Source of the DNA: Sanderia malayensis
Lineage: Eukaryota; Cnidaria; Scyphozoa; Semaeostomeae; Pelagiidae
Length of the DNA stretch: 64,000 nucleotides
NCBI GenBank assembly: GCA_013076295.1
Contig: RQOL01000699.1
Location: forward strand, 5,518,001-5,582,000
Direction: 5' to 3'
Shown: piece after piece, positions 24,377-37,067 of the stretch
Layout of the letters: each line of letters starts with the position of its first letter
Numbering within the stretch: the stretch's first letter is position 1
The notes under the pieces: generated by a model
The model's database searches: none
What the model saw: the letters and a program-made list of their open reading frames with translations, nothing else
Told to the model about the DNA's origin: nothing
Program-made: the position numbers and the translations under genes

Positions 24377-25324
24377 AAAGAAGATGCATGAATGACCTTC
24401 AAATTGAAAGTGCTTTCCTATGGTATATAGGAGAGCTATCAGAAGTCACCAGGAGATAAAATTACTTTTAATGGTGGTATATCACCTTAAAGGCACGCAT
24501 CAAGTATGACTGACTACAGCTAGGCATGATCAGTGCAAGATCTTTGAGAATTTGCAGGAAGTATTTCAAGAGTCTGACCGAACTTTACTGGATGTATTAG
24601 GAGCCAGAGATGCAGCCATAGTCAACATGAATGTTATGAAAGATATACCACTGACTGGTGGGCACGAAGAGCGATACCTGAAGAATCTAAGCCTCACCAA
24701 AAATTGCAATGGAAAAGATATGTCAGAAGAACTGGCCAGCCTCATGGGTTTGTCACCTCACTACACAGAAAGGCTACACACCTTATTGTCTTAATTGCAT
24801 TGCTTGTTATTTAACACTCTTTGGGAAATTTAAAAAAAAATCTGTTCAATCAACTGGGTTGTTGGTGCAAGTCAGCTACTGTGCTAAGAAGTATTATTAT
24901 CAGTTCAATATTGTATGATTATGAAACCGTTGAGTTAAGAAAGTAAATTAGCATCCTTCTCAAAGTACGACCCCTAGGAAGACCAGCAAATATTTACGAC
25001 TTTATATGTATGTAGCTCATGAATTTATTAAACTAAAGTTTTTCAAAGCAGACCACTTTGGTGACGTATTAAAGAAAAATCTCCCAACTCTATTCAGATG
25101 ACATGCATTTGAAAAATTACCATCAAATTTGGGGTTTCGCCAAAAGAAGCACTAAATTGCTTCTCCAAGAGCAAAATGAGACGAGAAGCATTTCAAGGTA
25201 TACATCTTGTATCCAACACTCAACATTATTCTTAAGGGTATGGTCAAATCTTTGACCACGCCCAAACAAAAATTCTTAGCACCCCTAAAAATTGTGGCCT
25301 TGAGGACATCAATACAGTTGCCAT
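24377..25324. other. Unassigned sequence with an 80-codon open frame
   Basis: Open frame 24552-24794 would give 80 residues containing LLDVLGARDAAIVNMN and LASLMGLSPHYTERL. I recognise no family, there is no supporting splice structure, and it may be chance or an exon of a lost gene. The rest is A+T-rich and shows nothing. Confidence 0.3.
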
Positions 25325-25877
25325 ATTGGCATATTATATGCCAAATTCGGCGTATTTGGCATATTTTGAAGTTGCTTTGCATATAAAATTTCTGTTTGGC
25401 ATATTTCCTAAATTTAGCATATTTTTGGCATATTTCAAGTAAATTTTCAAGAACACATTTTTTCTTCTTATAACCACACGCTTGACATAAAAATCCTCCA
25501 GCAGCTCTTCAAAATCACACAAGATATAAAACAAGGCACAGTTCACACCTGTCTCTCTAGATTAACAACATGCATATTACATCAGTGCTCGAAATCTGTT
25601 TCGGATTTGTCATTCTGAGTCGTGATCACCCTGATGCTGAGGCAACTATGCAAAAATTTCCTGTTCTTTTGTACTAGAATATCTACCAGTCCACTGTCAT
25701 ATATATGAATTCCATTTTAATAAGACTTTCCCTTCCGTTTTAACCAAGTGTTTTGGCACTACAAAGCCCTTAAATATCTTCATTAAAAAGCTCTTGATCA
25801 AGTTGTTTTAAATTCAGATCGAACAGTATAACTTGAAGGTTTGAATATCAGCAAATTATAATATACCGATTGTAGCA

Positions 25878-28800
25878 ATGAGCTTTAGTAAACATTCTAA
25901 AGGAGCAAAATGGAAAGGTCACTATGACGATACTAGAAAATTTAAGGCTGAATGGCAAAAGAAATACCCGTGGGTGAAGCAAGCTCCTGATGGATCAGAC
26001 ATGGCATGCTGCACCTTTTGTCAAATCAATAGTCAGGCAAGATTATCAAATCTTAAGCAGCACGAAGAAACTGCAAAACACGTAAAAGCTACAAGATCGA
26101 TATCTAGCAACAGAAAGATCATTCCTACTCAGCCAAAGGACAGTGATGTGACGAAGAGAATGGAAATAGAATTTGCTGTAGCCGTTGCTTGTCACAGTGC
26201 TATTTTATCGATTGATCATCTTGGAGAAATTATTGTGCGCAATGGAACTGGCTCTAAATAGGAGAAAATGAAGCTGCACAGAACCAAGTGTGCCAGTCTA
26301 ATGAAAAATATTATTTCACCAGCACTACATGAAGATCTTTGCTCAGACATGGAAGGCAAAAAATTCTGTGTCATGATCAATGAATCGACTGATATATCAT
26401 GTGCAAAGTGTCTACGTGTAGCTGTTCGGTTTTACAGCAAGAAACAAGAAGACATTGCCACTGCATTTGTTGGGTTATTGCCAGTTATCAAAGCCACTGG
26501 ACAGGATTTGTTTGACTCAATGAAAATCTGCCTTGAGGCTTCAAAGTTGACGTTATGATGTTATGTTTTTTGCTAGCGATGGAACGTCAGCTATGGCTGT
26601 GGTCCAGAGTAAAGGCAGTAGCACCACATTGCATCTTAATGAAGTGCATCTGTCACTCCTTGGCCCTTTGCATCAAGAATGCATTTGAGCAGATGCCATC
26701 TCATCTTGGCTTCATGTTACAGGAAATCCCTAAGTGGTTTTCCGAAAGCATTCTACAACGAGAGGCATACAGCCAGCTTTTCAGCATTATCAATGAAGAT
26801 ACAGAGAGTGCATGTTTGCCATGCCCATTTCAAAAGCTATCGCAAACACGTTGGCTAGTTCGAGGAAAAGTCCTTTACAAAGTACTGGTGAACTGGGAAG
26901 AGCTGAAAGCTTTTTTCCCCATTGCAGAGTTGGAAGAAAATGCTGATGTTCTATACAATCTATGTTCCTTTTAGCATGTCTGAGTCTAATCTCGGACATG
27001 CTAAAAGATCCAATAAATCTTTTATATTTTCATTTTTTGACACCGGTTGTAAGTGAGTTCGAGAAGGTCAATGCTTACTTCCAAGCCACTAACCTTGATG
27101 CACAAAGTATGATGCAGCTATTGAAAACATTCTCTGATAGCTTCAAAGGTCGCGTGCTAGATAGCAATGGGGAGCAGCTACAACCTACAAGAGTCGACTT
27201 TGGTGCAAAATTTGAATTTGAGGCAAAGAAATTGATAGACAGCAGCAGAGGTGACAATTCTATGCAAGCCAAGGTAAACCAGGTCAAAGGCAGATTTCAC
27301 AACATGCTTCTTGAAGCCACACGACAGGTATGCAAATGATTTCCTCCATCGAGCGAAATCTTTCATGGCTTAAAGGGCTTATGCAGCCAAAAATGACATA
27401 TCATTTTTTTTGCTGAAATGGAGAGAATTTAACGTGCTTAGAAGCATCCCGCAAATAGAATTTGAAAATATTTTGTAGTTTCTGAGTTATTCATTGCCAA
27501 AGTGAGCATTTTGGACAACTTTTTGTAGAAACTGTGACATCACAGTGATGCGCGATCTCAGCAGACGCCCCCTGCGAACCGCGGTCAACAAAACGCTGAT
27601 CGGAGTGAAAATTTTAGACAAGAGTCACAGCGGTGTTCTTTTGGGCCTTGCAGATGAATAAAATTGGAATGACTGTACTGAAGTTTAATAATAAAATGAA
27701 GTTTAATAACTGCCGTGGACTTCTCAATGACAATATACACTAACTATTCATCAACAGAACTTCTATTTTCAAAGCGGACATCAATGTCTTGAAGGGATAG
27801 GCCGTCACATGCAGAATCTTCCATCGCCGTAGTCGACTCCGGGTCTGCTGGCGAGGGGCTCTCTTTCGTACGCGCTTCGAACATGTAAAATAACTACAGA
27901 TTAGTCTTCGTCTTGTTCGCTGCTATTAGGAATACTTCTTGTTTTGTTTGGTTCGTTGTCCAAGCTAGAACTGGTATAATCACAGCTATCCGACATTTTG
28001 AAATAAATGACAAGTTTCACTTCCAGTCTCATAGTGTTTCTCGCGTCTGCGTTTCTTGTGCAGAGAACAATACCTTGGTTCAATGTGACGTCACAGAAAA
28101 CCAAAATCACGAAAATTTTATTTTTTTCAAAAATTTGTTATAAATCCCACTTTTGATCAAAAGCAACGGAAATCAGCTCATAATGTGAGAAAAACATCGG
28201 TATATTTGCCACTGGTGAGAGAATCAAAATCGCTTTGCGCTATCTCAAGTTATTAAAAAAATTGTGACGCGAGGTCGAAATTTCCCATGGGAACTCGACT
28301 CTCGTGTCATCACTGTGACGTCACACGTTTCTACAGACATGGGTGGGTTTGAGCTTAAATAAAACATACTTATACTCATCAGAAAACACTCAAAATAGGT
28401 TCATAGTGATACTCAGATCTTTTTCTCTCTATTTCAGCAAAAAAAACGATAGGTCATTTTTGGCTGCATAAGCCCTTTAAGCAGCTTGCATCCATCCAAA
28501 GTGCTGAGCCAGCTGAATAGGGTGCCTCTATGCAAGCTGCCAATGCAGCATTTAATGGCTGACAAACTACAGGCAATGAATGAACAGTATCGAAAGATAT
28601 TATTTATCAACTGGGCAGAGGAAGCAGTCTTTAAGGACGGAATCCCGAAAGAAACAGTGGCATTTTGGACAGGTGTTCTTAATTACGAAAACATCGTGGG
28701 GGAGCAAGTATTTTTAGACCTTGCGTCATATGCTCTTGCTTGCTTGACCACCCCAACTAGCAACGCTGTGGTAGAGAGAATGTTCTCTTAAGTTACAAAC

Positions 28801-29010
28801 GTCAAAACAAAGCAACGTAACAGAATGAGTCTCAGGATGTTGGACGCCATACTCCGTATTCACGCGAATTTGCACTTTGGGGAAAAATGTTGCACACAAT
28901 TTGTAACAACAGAGAAAATGGTGAACATGTTTAATTCGGGGGTGATGTGTGCTTCAACATCAAGCAAAGATGAAGACAATGATGACATAGCTGTTATGGA
29001 CGATCATTGA
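25878..29010 (+). pseudogene. hAT transposase with N-terminal zinc finger, broken
   Basis: Pieces occur in the expected order. 25878-26261 has a BED/TTF-like finger (CCTFCQINSQARLSNLKQH, then a TAKH histidine). 26268-26558 has the INESTDIS catalytic-region box. Around 26560-26640 the FASDGTSAM box lies in a shifted frame. 26640-26974 has CHSLALCIKNAFEQMP and SQTRWLVRGK. 26962-27339 has FLTPVVSEFEKVNA and VDFGAKFEFEA. 28486-29010 has the C-terminal dimerisation region with SNAVVERMFS and KQRNRMSLRMLDAILRI. Damage includes a TAG after GSK near 26259, frameshifts near 26560 and 26620, a break near 26974, a stop at 27339, a TAA directly after ERMFS, and the 1.1-kb insertion. It cannot make transposase. 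Confidence 0.88.
27374..28476. mobile_element. TTAA-flanked DNA transposon (TTAA-1), 1103 bp
   Basis: The element is bounded by 54-bp terminal inverted repeats with three mismatches. Each begins AGGGCTTATGCAGCC and ends in GAGAGAA. TTAA flanks both sides (27370-27373 and 28477-28480). Similarity between the two halves continues inward, for example GTAGAAACTGTGACATCACAG against a close inverted copy. With the element and one TTAA removed, the flanking hAT coding frame lines up again. TTAA target use suggests a piggyBac-like or related superfamily, but no transposase is present. The minus strand has two short acidic, serine-rich open segments (27996-27901 and about 27886-27744, the latter containing GLSLQDIDVRFENRSS), probably remnants of an exon. 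Their function is unknown. Confidence 0.9.
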
Positions 29011-29239
29011 ACATTTTTGCTTTCCCTATCCTTTATCAGTATGCTTTATTCATCTTCTGTTTGTATATTAATTGTTAAAATTATATATGTTTTATGCTAG
29101 AGAATAGCAAAATTTATCCTTTCATGATCTTCTCCGCAGCCATACAATACCCCTGCGGAGGATTTTTGAATTTGGCATATTTTAGCCTAATTTGGCATAA
29201 TTTTTAGATAGATTGGCATATTTTAAAATTTCTGGCAAC

Positions 29240-29883
29240 CCGTGGTACTCCATCACCATTCACAAAGTACTGTGAAACTCACAGGTTAATTCGTGGTAAA
29301 GTAATGTACAACATCTTTTATATGTTCAGTTTGCAACTCTAATCACAGCAGGGTTCGAAGCAGTTAAAGCTCTATTTCAGTTTATCAATGCAGACCCGAA
29401 AAACCTGGAGAAAGAGCTTCAGCTACATTACAAAAGTCTCAAGAAGAGAGTATTTAATGCTGACAGAAGTTGCAACTCGATTGCCCACATTGACTTTGGG
29501 TGCAAATTTATCACGAAAGCAGGAAAATACGTCTCCAGCAATCAATCTGTTGACACAGAAAAGAATTTGATGGCAATCAACGGAAGGTGCCTTTAAATAG
29601 GAAATGTGTTTAAGGGTCTGAGATACTTCAATCCAGACCATGTATAAAGTCAAACTGCAAGAAAGCCCTCCAAAGAAATGCTATTTGCCCATTTAAGATG
29701 TGAAAGGAGCGATTTGATCAAAACCCAATACAGAAAAATTCGTCAACTGGGCTGATGAGAGTGTTTTGGAGGAAGAAATCCCAAAACATACGGTAAAGTT
29801 TGTTCGGGACTATCAAAGTATCAAAACTCTGATGGAAGCATGTCATTCAAGCTTCATGCCGAATATGTTAAATGCTAAATGCT
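29240..29883 (+). pseudogene. Second hAT transposase remnant (hAT-2)
   Basis: This is a different, older copy of a related hAT gene. Matching boxes are LIRGKVMYNI (compare LVRGKVLYKV in hAT-1), ELQLHYKSLKKRVF, HIDFGCKFITKAGKY, and later NWADESVLEEEIPKHTVKF (compare INWAEEAVFKDGIPKETVAF). Several frameshifts and stops separate them and no zinc finger is seen. It begins exactly where hAT-1 ends, so hAT-1 may have inserted into it, although the missing left half is not visible upstream of hAT-1. Confidence 0.75.
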
Positions 29884-30071
29884 AAAAACTAGTGATTCCG
29901 AAGGAAAAGAGAATAAAGAAGAAAAGTGTGGAGAAAATCGAAGAAGGGGAGCCCCCAGATGGGCAGGCGGCTATATTTTCAGAAAATGGTATTATATTAT
30001 ATTACACTAGCCGGGGGCGCTTGCGTTCGCTCGCTTCCCGGAGGGGGGCAAGTGAAAAAACGTAATGTGGT

Positions 30072-30545
30072 CGGCGCACTTCGTGCGCTGCATTCACATA
30101 CGCTCATGCCCCTTTCGACCCCACTTTCAATGGGATAGCTCGCTGCGCTCGCCTGTGGTCGGCGCACTTCGAGCGCTGCATTCGCCTACGCTCATGCCCC
30201 TTTCAACCCCACTTACAATGGGTTAGCTCGCTGCGCTCGCCTGTCTATCTATTATCAAGACACATTGACTAATAGGGCGCACTTCGTGCGCTGCATTCGC
30301 CTACGCTCATGCCCCTTTCAACCCCATTTACAATGGGTTAGCTCGCTGCGCTCGCCTGTCTATCTATTATCAAGAAACATAGACTGATAGAGCGCACTTC
30401 GTGCGCTGCATTCGCCTACGCTCATGCCCCTTTCAACCCCACTTACCATGGGTTAGCTCGCTGCGCTCGCCTGTCTATCTATTATCAAGACACATTGACT
30501 GATAGGGCGCACTTCGTGCGCTGCATTCGCTTACGCTCATGCCTC
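30072..30545 (+). repeat. 115-bp tandem array, left block
   Basis: About four units contain GCGCACTTCGTGCGCTGCAT, ACGCTCATGCC, ACAATGGGTTAGCTCGCTGC and CTGTCTATCTATTATCAAG. Unit starts fall near 30072, 30161, 30275, 30390 and 30505. The second is shortened. The same repeat forms the large array at 39474-40593. Confidence 0.9.
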
Positions 30546-30648
30546 TGCCTACGAGAAACAACACCCCTTACATTTAGAATTTCCAGCATAAATACATCAA
30601 AGCTTGACTATAGAACGTTTGTATGAAAGATTTTGATGTTTTTAACAG

Positions 30649-30954
30649 ATTGTGATGGAGTTTTGCCTAATGCAGCCTGGGGCTGCCGATGCAGAATTTC
30701 GGAAAATATTCGCCAAGATTGCGGAAGCCGCCAATGTTCAGCACGGTAATAGTCTTGTATTGTATACAGTTCATCTATATCTACATTAGTATCTTTACCT
30801 CTGATCCTTTTCCTGTTGAAGTAAATATTATGCCTTTCTTTTAGATGACGATCTAGCCAGCCTCAGTGCTGCAGTGCTCCGAAACAGGAGCTGGAAGCAG
30901 CTTGTGGAAACTGTGGATTCTATTGAGTCAACAGCAGAAAAGAATCCGGATTGA
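30649..30954 (+). CDS. Two terminal exons of an unidentified gene
   Basis: A TTTTTAACAG acceptor precedes an open exon (30649-30745). A 99-bp intron with GTAATA donor and TTTCTTTTAG acceptor follows (30746-30844), then an exon ending in TGA at 30954. The frame stays open across the join (phase 1). From the ATG at 30655 the product would be 66 residues, ending EKNPD, with ADAEFRKIFAKIAEAA in exon 1 and RNRSWKQLVETVDSIES in exon 2. The earlier acceptor implies lost upstream exons, so this is probably the 3' end of a larger gene. It lies 37 bp before the Helitron terminus. I do not recognise the family. It could be host or transposon derived. Confidence 0.45.
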
Positions 30955-30991
30955 AATTCGCAAGAGACATCAGCTCCGGCCAATAATTTAA

Positions 30992-31981
30992 TCTCTATAT
31001 AATAATATTGGAGCGGTCGCGGATGTCCTCCTCAAAGACCACCCGGTCGGGGCGTTGTGATCCCTTTTTGGCTTCCCCTTCTACTTTATTCTTTCTGAAA
31101 ACCTTTCACAACTCTTCTCATCTGCATTCCTAATTTCCTTCACCGGTTCTTCTCTCGAAATTCCCTGTATTTTTCGAGATTTTTTCACTTTTCTCCTTCG
31201 AAAATCCTTCCGCCCTTTGTTTTCGTTTCAAGTCTGCTTTGTGCCCTCTGTCAGCTACTGCCGTGCCGAGGCTTTTGTTTTGCCTGCGAGGGGGAGATGT
31301 CCCGACCTTTGATGCGTACCAAAGCATTGAGTCGAACAAACCGTGTTGTGCCCAGCGACCCCCTGGCTAAAGGCATTTGAAACACGTCATGATTCTGGAA
31401 AGGTCGATCGTGCGTTGTTTACCGTTTTCGAAACAATGAATCCCTGTTGCGTTTGACACTAATCCCATTGGGCCTATTGTAACTCTGGCCTTTGATAGAC
31501 GAGGAAGTTGCTTCCTTTCTTCTGCAATCTGCTTAGCTTGCCCTTTGTTTGGGTGCGTTAGCGTTTTACTATTTCGTGCAACAGTTTTCATTCGGTCAAT
31601 TGATGCGAGTACTTTAGTATTCTATCGCTGCGAAGACCTCTTCTGTATCCACCTTGGTGTTATTTAGCACTGTAATTCCGAATTTTCTTGCCATTGCGAC
31701 TAGAGGACAAGTAAGTGCGTTTTTACTAATTTTTTCTCTTAGTATTCTACCTTTAAAGAATTTCTCATTCTTGCTGCAGAATTACTGTCGTCGTTGTTTT
31801 ACTTTCCATTTCCACGCGATTTTCTATTTTTTGTAGATACATTTCGTGTCCCTGGGTTATTTTTAAGTCTACATTTTGCCGTTTTATATTCTTTGATTAT
31901 ATATATAGATTCTATTATTAATAGTATTTATAGAATTCCCTGTATTTAACACATCTCATTTTTTTTATCACGCCGTAACAA
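30992..31981 (+). promoter_or_regulatory. Helitron copy 1 5' leader
   Basis: About 990 bp lie between the TC terminus and the RepHel start codon. It is T+C-rich with no long plus-strand frame, and presumably contains the promoter and 5' untranslated region. A TATATATATAG stretch near 31900 is the only core-promoter-like feature I can point to. Confidence 0.4.
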
Positions 31982-34900
31982 ATGCCACGAGCACCAAATA
32001 TCTCCGGCCAACGACGAAGGGAGAGACGCAGGGCCCATGCTTCAACAGTTCGCCGCGAACAACGAGTCGTTGGAACACGTCCCACAGAACAACCACTCGC
32101 TGTTCCCTTCGACGAGATGCTCCAATTGCAGTTACAGCAGCAACAAGCAATTCGAACATTGCAAGCGCAACAAGGCGCTCAGTTTTGGCCCGTACCCTAC
32201 CCAGCAGGGGGCGAAGGATTGCAAATGGCGATGACCCCTCTGCTACAGCAACCAGTACAATACGTGCATCCATTCCAGTTCCCACCTGAATGGCAGCAGC
32301 AGCTACAGCAGATTCATCCCTTGCAATTCCAGCCACAACTACAACCGATGCAGCCTGTGCAAATCATCCCACAATTCCAGCATCAACCACCACAGATACA
32401 GCCCGTGCAATTGAGGCTACAGTTGCCACAACTGCAACACAGGACAACACAACCAGCAGCAGAGGATCAGCCACCAGCAACGGCCGTTCCACAACTGCCA
32501 CCACAACCAGATCAACCTGCAAACCCTCCAGCAGAGAACACTGAACTGCACCACATGGCACCAATGAACAACACCTGTCCACATTGTGGTGCCAAGTATT
32601 TCAGAGAAGAGCTGAATACCAGAAACAAGTACACGAAGTGCTGTCGCGAGGGAGCTGTTACACTACCGCAAATACAGCCTCCACGTGCAACAATGATGTC
32701 CCTCTTCCTTGGCGATACACAAGAAACACAAAGAGAATCAAAAGATTTTCTTTCCAAATTCCGCCAATACAATGCCACCATGGCAATGGCATCCTGGACA
32801 GCAAACATACCGCAATTTCCGGGCAGGGGGCCACCCGTGATAACAATACACGGCAGTGCATATCACAGAACAGGTACTTTCACATTCTGTTCCTACTCTA
32901 TTCACTAAAACTTACACAACCGGATATTTCTTTTTCAATTTTCATTACTGCCTCAAGACTTTTTATTAACCACCTGGCTTTTCTCTTTAGCCCACCTTCG
33001 CCCCTTACAAGGACAGCAACCCAAATATGCTGAGCTGTACATCATGGACACGGCTCAAGCACTTGAGCACAGAACGAACAATCCCACTAACAAGGATCTG
33101 AACAAAGACACAATCAAGAAGCTCCAAGACGAACTTCTTGCAGTCAACCCGTATGCTCAAGAATACAAGAACATCGGTGACATACTGCAACAACAACAGC
33201 AACAGGCAACCGCAGCAAACGAGCCTGTTCCCACATTCGACATGGTCATCACATCCAGAGCTGACCAGGATCACAGGTACCACAGTCCAGCAGCCGCAGA
33301 AATAGCAGCAATCTACAGCACAAAGGACGGTGCCGCACCAGATCCAAACGACAGAATCGTGCACATTCAGAGACATGACGGCTACTTGATTGACATCAAA
33401 GCAACCAATCCAGCAGCCGACCCGCTCACCTATCCACTGCTGTTTCCCTTCGGTGAACACGGTTGGGGCACAGCAATCTCAAGATTACCGTCAGCACGTA
33501 CACAAATCCCCGCTGACCAAGCCGAACGTCGCCACACCAGAGTCACGGCCAGCCAATTCTACACGTACAGAATCCAAGTAAGAGAACATTTCTCAGCCCT
33601 TCACCTTTCAAGACTACTGTTTCAACAGTACTTGGTTGATGCATTCACCAAGGTAGAAGGCAGCGATCTCACTTACATCAGATCCCATCAGAAAGATCTC
33701 AGAACCGAGTCATACAAAGGACTGATGGATCACCTGTACAGACGAGCGGAACACCAAAATCTCCTCGCTCAAGCCCACAATCCGGGCACTGCACAGCACA
33801 TCGATGTTGGACGAGTCGTCATCTTACCATCCTCATTTACCGGCAGTCAACGAAGCATACAACAAAATTACCAAGATGCCATGACCATTGTCAGAAAACA
33901 CGGCAGGCCAGACATATTCCTGACATTCACAGCGAATCCCAACTGGCAAGACATCTTGGACAACTTGCTACCAAACCAGAAGCCACAAGACCGACCAGAC
34001 ATTGTCACACGCGTCTTCAACTTGAAATTCAAAGAACTGCTGTGTGACATACTGGATCTCAACTTCTTTGGCAAAGTAGTCGCACATGTCTACACGGTAG
34101 AATTTCAAAAACGTGGACTGCCACACACTCACATGATCCTATCTCTTGCCGATGAAGACAAACCACGCACAGTCGAGCATGTCGACCGCATCATATCGGC
34201 AGAGATACCAGACCAGAACACCCACGTCCGCGAACACCACATCGTCAAGAAACACATGATGCACGGACCGTGTGGAATCCTCAATCCCTCATGGCTTTGC
34301 ATGCAAGATGGGAAATGCACAAAAAAGTTCCCAAAAGACCTCGCACAGCAGACAGAACTCAATGTCAACGGCTACCCACTGTACAGAAGACGAGGTATGT
34401 CAACATTCATTCCATTTCATACTTATAAAATACATTTTCATTCAAATGCAAACAATGACCATGTTCCTTTCTTGCAGGCAAAACAACTGCTCAACTCCAA
34501 CAGCACAGAGTGAACGACTCTTGGGTCGTGCCACACAACATCAAACTCCTTCTCAAATTCGACTGTCACATCAACGTGGAAGTATGCACAACCATCAAAA
34601 GTGTCAAGTACATTTTCAAGTACATCCACAAAGGCAACGACATGGCACACGTTGAAATCAGAGAAGGTCACGAACAAGCAGACCCACAGCACAACATTGC
34701 ACATGACGAGATACATCAGTACCTCAATTCCAGATACGTCGGCCCACACCAAGCCGTGTACAAACTCATGCAATACGAGATGTACGACAAGAGCCACACA
34801 ATCGTGCGACTTGCAATTCACCTGCCGGACCAACACGCTGTTTACTTCACAGACCCAGAGCAGGCTGCACACAGAAACAACGACAGCATGCTCATGGCTT

Positions 34901-37037
34901 ACTTCACCCTCAACCAGAGGGAACAGAATGCTCACCAGTACTTATACCAAGACATACCGGAGCACTACACTTTCAACAAATCCACCAAGCAGTGGCAGCA
35001 ACGCAAGCGCAAACCACCCAAAGGCGTCATAGGCAGAATATACAACGTTCTACCTTCAGATGCTGAACGATTCGCCCTCAGATTGATATTGCTGCACAGA
35101 AAAGGAGCAACCTCCTTCGAAGACATTCGAACAGTTGACGGAGTCACTCACGACACGTTCAAAAATGCAGCAAGAGCAATGTCACTCTTCGAAGACGATG
35201 CAGAGCACAGACGTTCCTTACAAGATGCAGTCATCATGCACATGCCTGCACAGATGAGACAATTGTTTGCAACACTCATCCTGTTTCAAACTCCAAGCGA
35301 CATCCGTACTCTCTTCACAGAATTCCAAGAAGACATGGCAGACGATTATGTCAGACACGATCAGCTGCAGGATCCAAATGCAACATTCCAGCAGCAACAC
35401 ATCCACATGTGCCTGGCAGACATCCAGAAAAACCTGCAGATTCACGCAAAATCCCTCCAGGATTTCCCTGAAATGCCGCAGCTACCTGCCGATTATGCTC
35501 AGCCACAACAGCCAGCTGACGAAATCAACATCGAACACGAACGAGAGCAAGGACAACAAATGCTTCAGCAACTCAACCCAGAACAACTGCAAATACACAA
35601 CGCCGTTGTCCACGCCATCGAGGCACAGTCAACAAACAACTGTTTCTTTCTCGACGGTCCAGCAGGAACTGGCAAAACCTTCCTTTACAACACATTGGTA
35701 CACAACCTGCAAGCTTCCGGACACAAAGTCAAATGCGTAGCATACTCCGGCATAGCAGCAACACTACTCATTCACGGCAGAACAGCACACTCAACATTTC
35801 AGATACCGATTCCTCTGCTCGACAATTCCACTTGCAACATCAAAGCACAAAGCCTCCGAGCACAACAACTGCGAGATACAATGCTATTCATTTGGGACGA
35901 AGCTTCCATGATTCCCGCAACAGCACTCAAAGCAGTTGACCGTCTCCTCAGAGACATCACTAAAGTCAACAGACCTTTCGGCGGCAAATACTTCATGCTT
36001 GGCGGCGACTTCAGACAAGTACTGCCAGTCATCAAGAAAGCAGGCAGAGAACGAGTCGTGCAAGAATGCCTCAAGTCACGAAAAGTCGAGGATCTGTGGG
36101 CTCATTTCCAACAATTCAGACTCACTACAAACATGAGAGCTGTTCAAGATCAGACTTACCAAGCATTCTCAGACTGGCTCCTCCGCATAGGCAACGGAGT
36201 AGAACCTCACGATGATCAACATCAGATCAACCTTCCACAACAAATCTGCATCAAATCTCTTGAAGATCTCATGAACTCAATCTATCCTCAAGCTGAATCA
36301 GCAGATGCACATCTCTTACTCGATCCCAACACCATGTCCGAGCGTTGTTGTTTGACACCAAAGAACGAGTTCTCACATCACATCAACGAACTCATTCTTC
36401 AAAGACTTCCAACACCCCGGAAAGAGTACCTCAGCGTTGACACAGTTCAGACAGATGATCCAGAAGAGGCCGCAGCATACCCCATGGAGTTTCTCAATGC
36501 ACAGACTCCTGGTGGAATGCCTCTTCATTCACTACAATTGAAGGTATGCATGCACACTATATTTAAACAATTCTTTTAAATTTCTCTTCCCATCCAACCT
36601 TACTCAATTTCATTCTCTTACAGGTTGGAGCTACAATCATTTTGCTCAGAAACATCAACCCTGCAAAAGGACTTTGCAATGGAACACGTCTAATTGTCAG
36701 AGATCTCAAACGACACATCATCACCGCAGAGATCATCACAACACAGAACAAGGGCCAGTATGTTATGCTTCCACGCATCACTATGACGTGCCAGGATTCA
36801 TCATCGCCAGTATGCATGGCAAGAAAGCAATTTCCAGTCAGACTTGCTTACTGCCTCACCATCAACAAGGCACAAGGACAATCCTTATCACACGTGGGCA
36901 TTTACTTGCCAGAACCTGTTTTTGCTCACGGACAACTTTATGTCGCAATATCTAGAGCCAAATCATTCTCTGGACTCAAGGTATTCACTACAAGCAATAA
37001 CAAAACAAAAAACATTGTCTACAAGGAAGTCCTCTAA
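31982..37037 (+). CDS. Helitron RepHel (HUH endonuclease plus Pif1-type helicase)
   Basis: Four exons, 31982-32873, 32991-34394, 34478-36543 and 36624-37037, join in frame to 4776 nt (1591 residues). Introns of 117, 83 and 80 bp all have GT-AG ends. The N-terminal third is glutamine-rich and ends in a zinc-finger-like CPHCGAKYF...KCC block. The Rep part shows FLTFTANPNWQDI, the HUH pair in GLPHTHMIL (His 676 and 678), and paired tyrosines in KYIFKYIHKG (Tyr 810 and 814) for strand nicking and transfer. The helicase shows Walker A GPAGTGKT (1159-1166), Walker B-like IWDEASMI, GGDFRQVLPV, and TINKAQGQS near the end. All key residues are present and no stop or frameshift is seen. It would drive rolling-circle transposition. 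The start was chosen at the first ATG of the open exon. An upstream non-coding exon is possible. Confidence 0.93.
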
Positions 37038-37067
37038 AATCTATCTATACTTACTTACTTACTTACT

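Larger units (their letters stand above)
25325..29235 (+). mobile_element. hAT element (hAT-1), ends rich in TTTGGCATATTT
   Basis: Both ends carry multiple TTTGGCATATTT-type motifs. The left side (25327-25435) has CAGTTGCCATATTGGCATAT and further copies. The right side (29165-29245) has the same motif and ends TTTCTGGCAACCCG, so the outermost inverted pair is roughly CAGTTGCCA against TGGCAACC. I cannot identify a convincing 8-bp target duplication. The broken transposase gene lies between the ends, and the TTAA-type element at 27374-28476 is inserted in it. Confidence 0.65.

Noticed and set aside
31968..36136. Antisense and alternate-frame open reading frames over the Helitron gene
   Set aside because: They overlap the recognised RepHel exons, lack domains, and arise from the C+A-rich coding composition.
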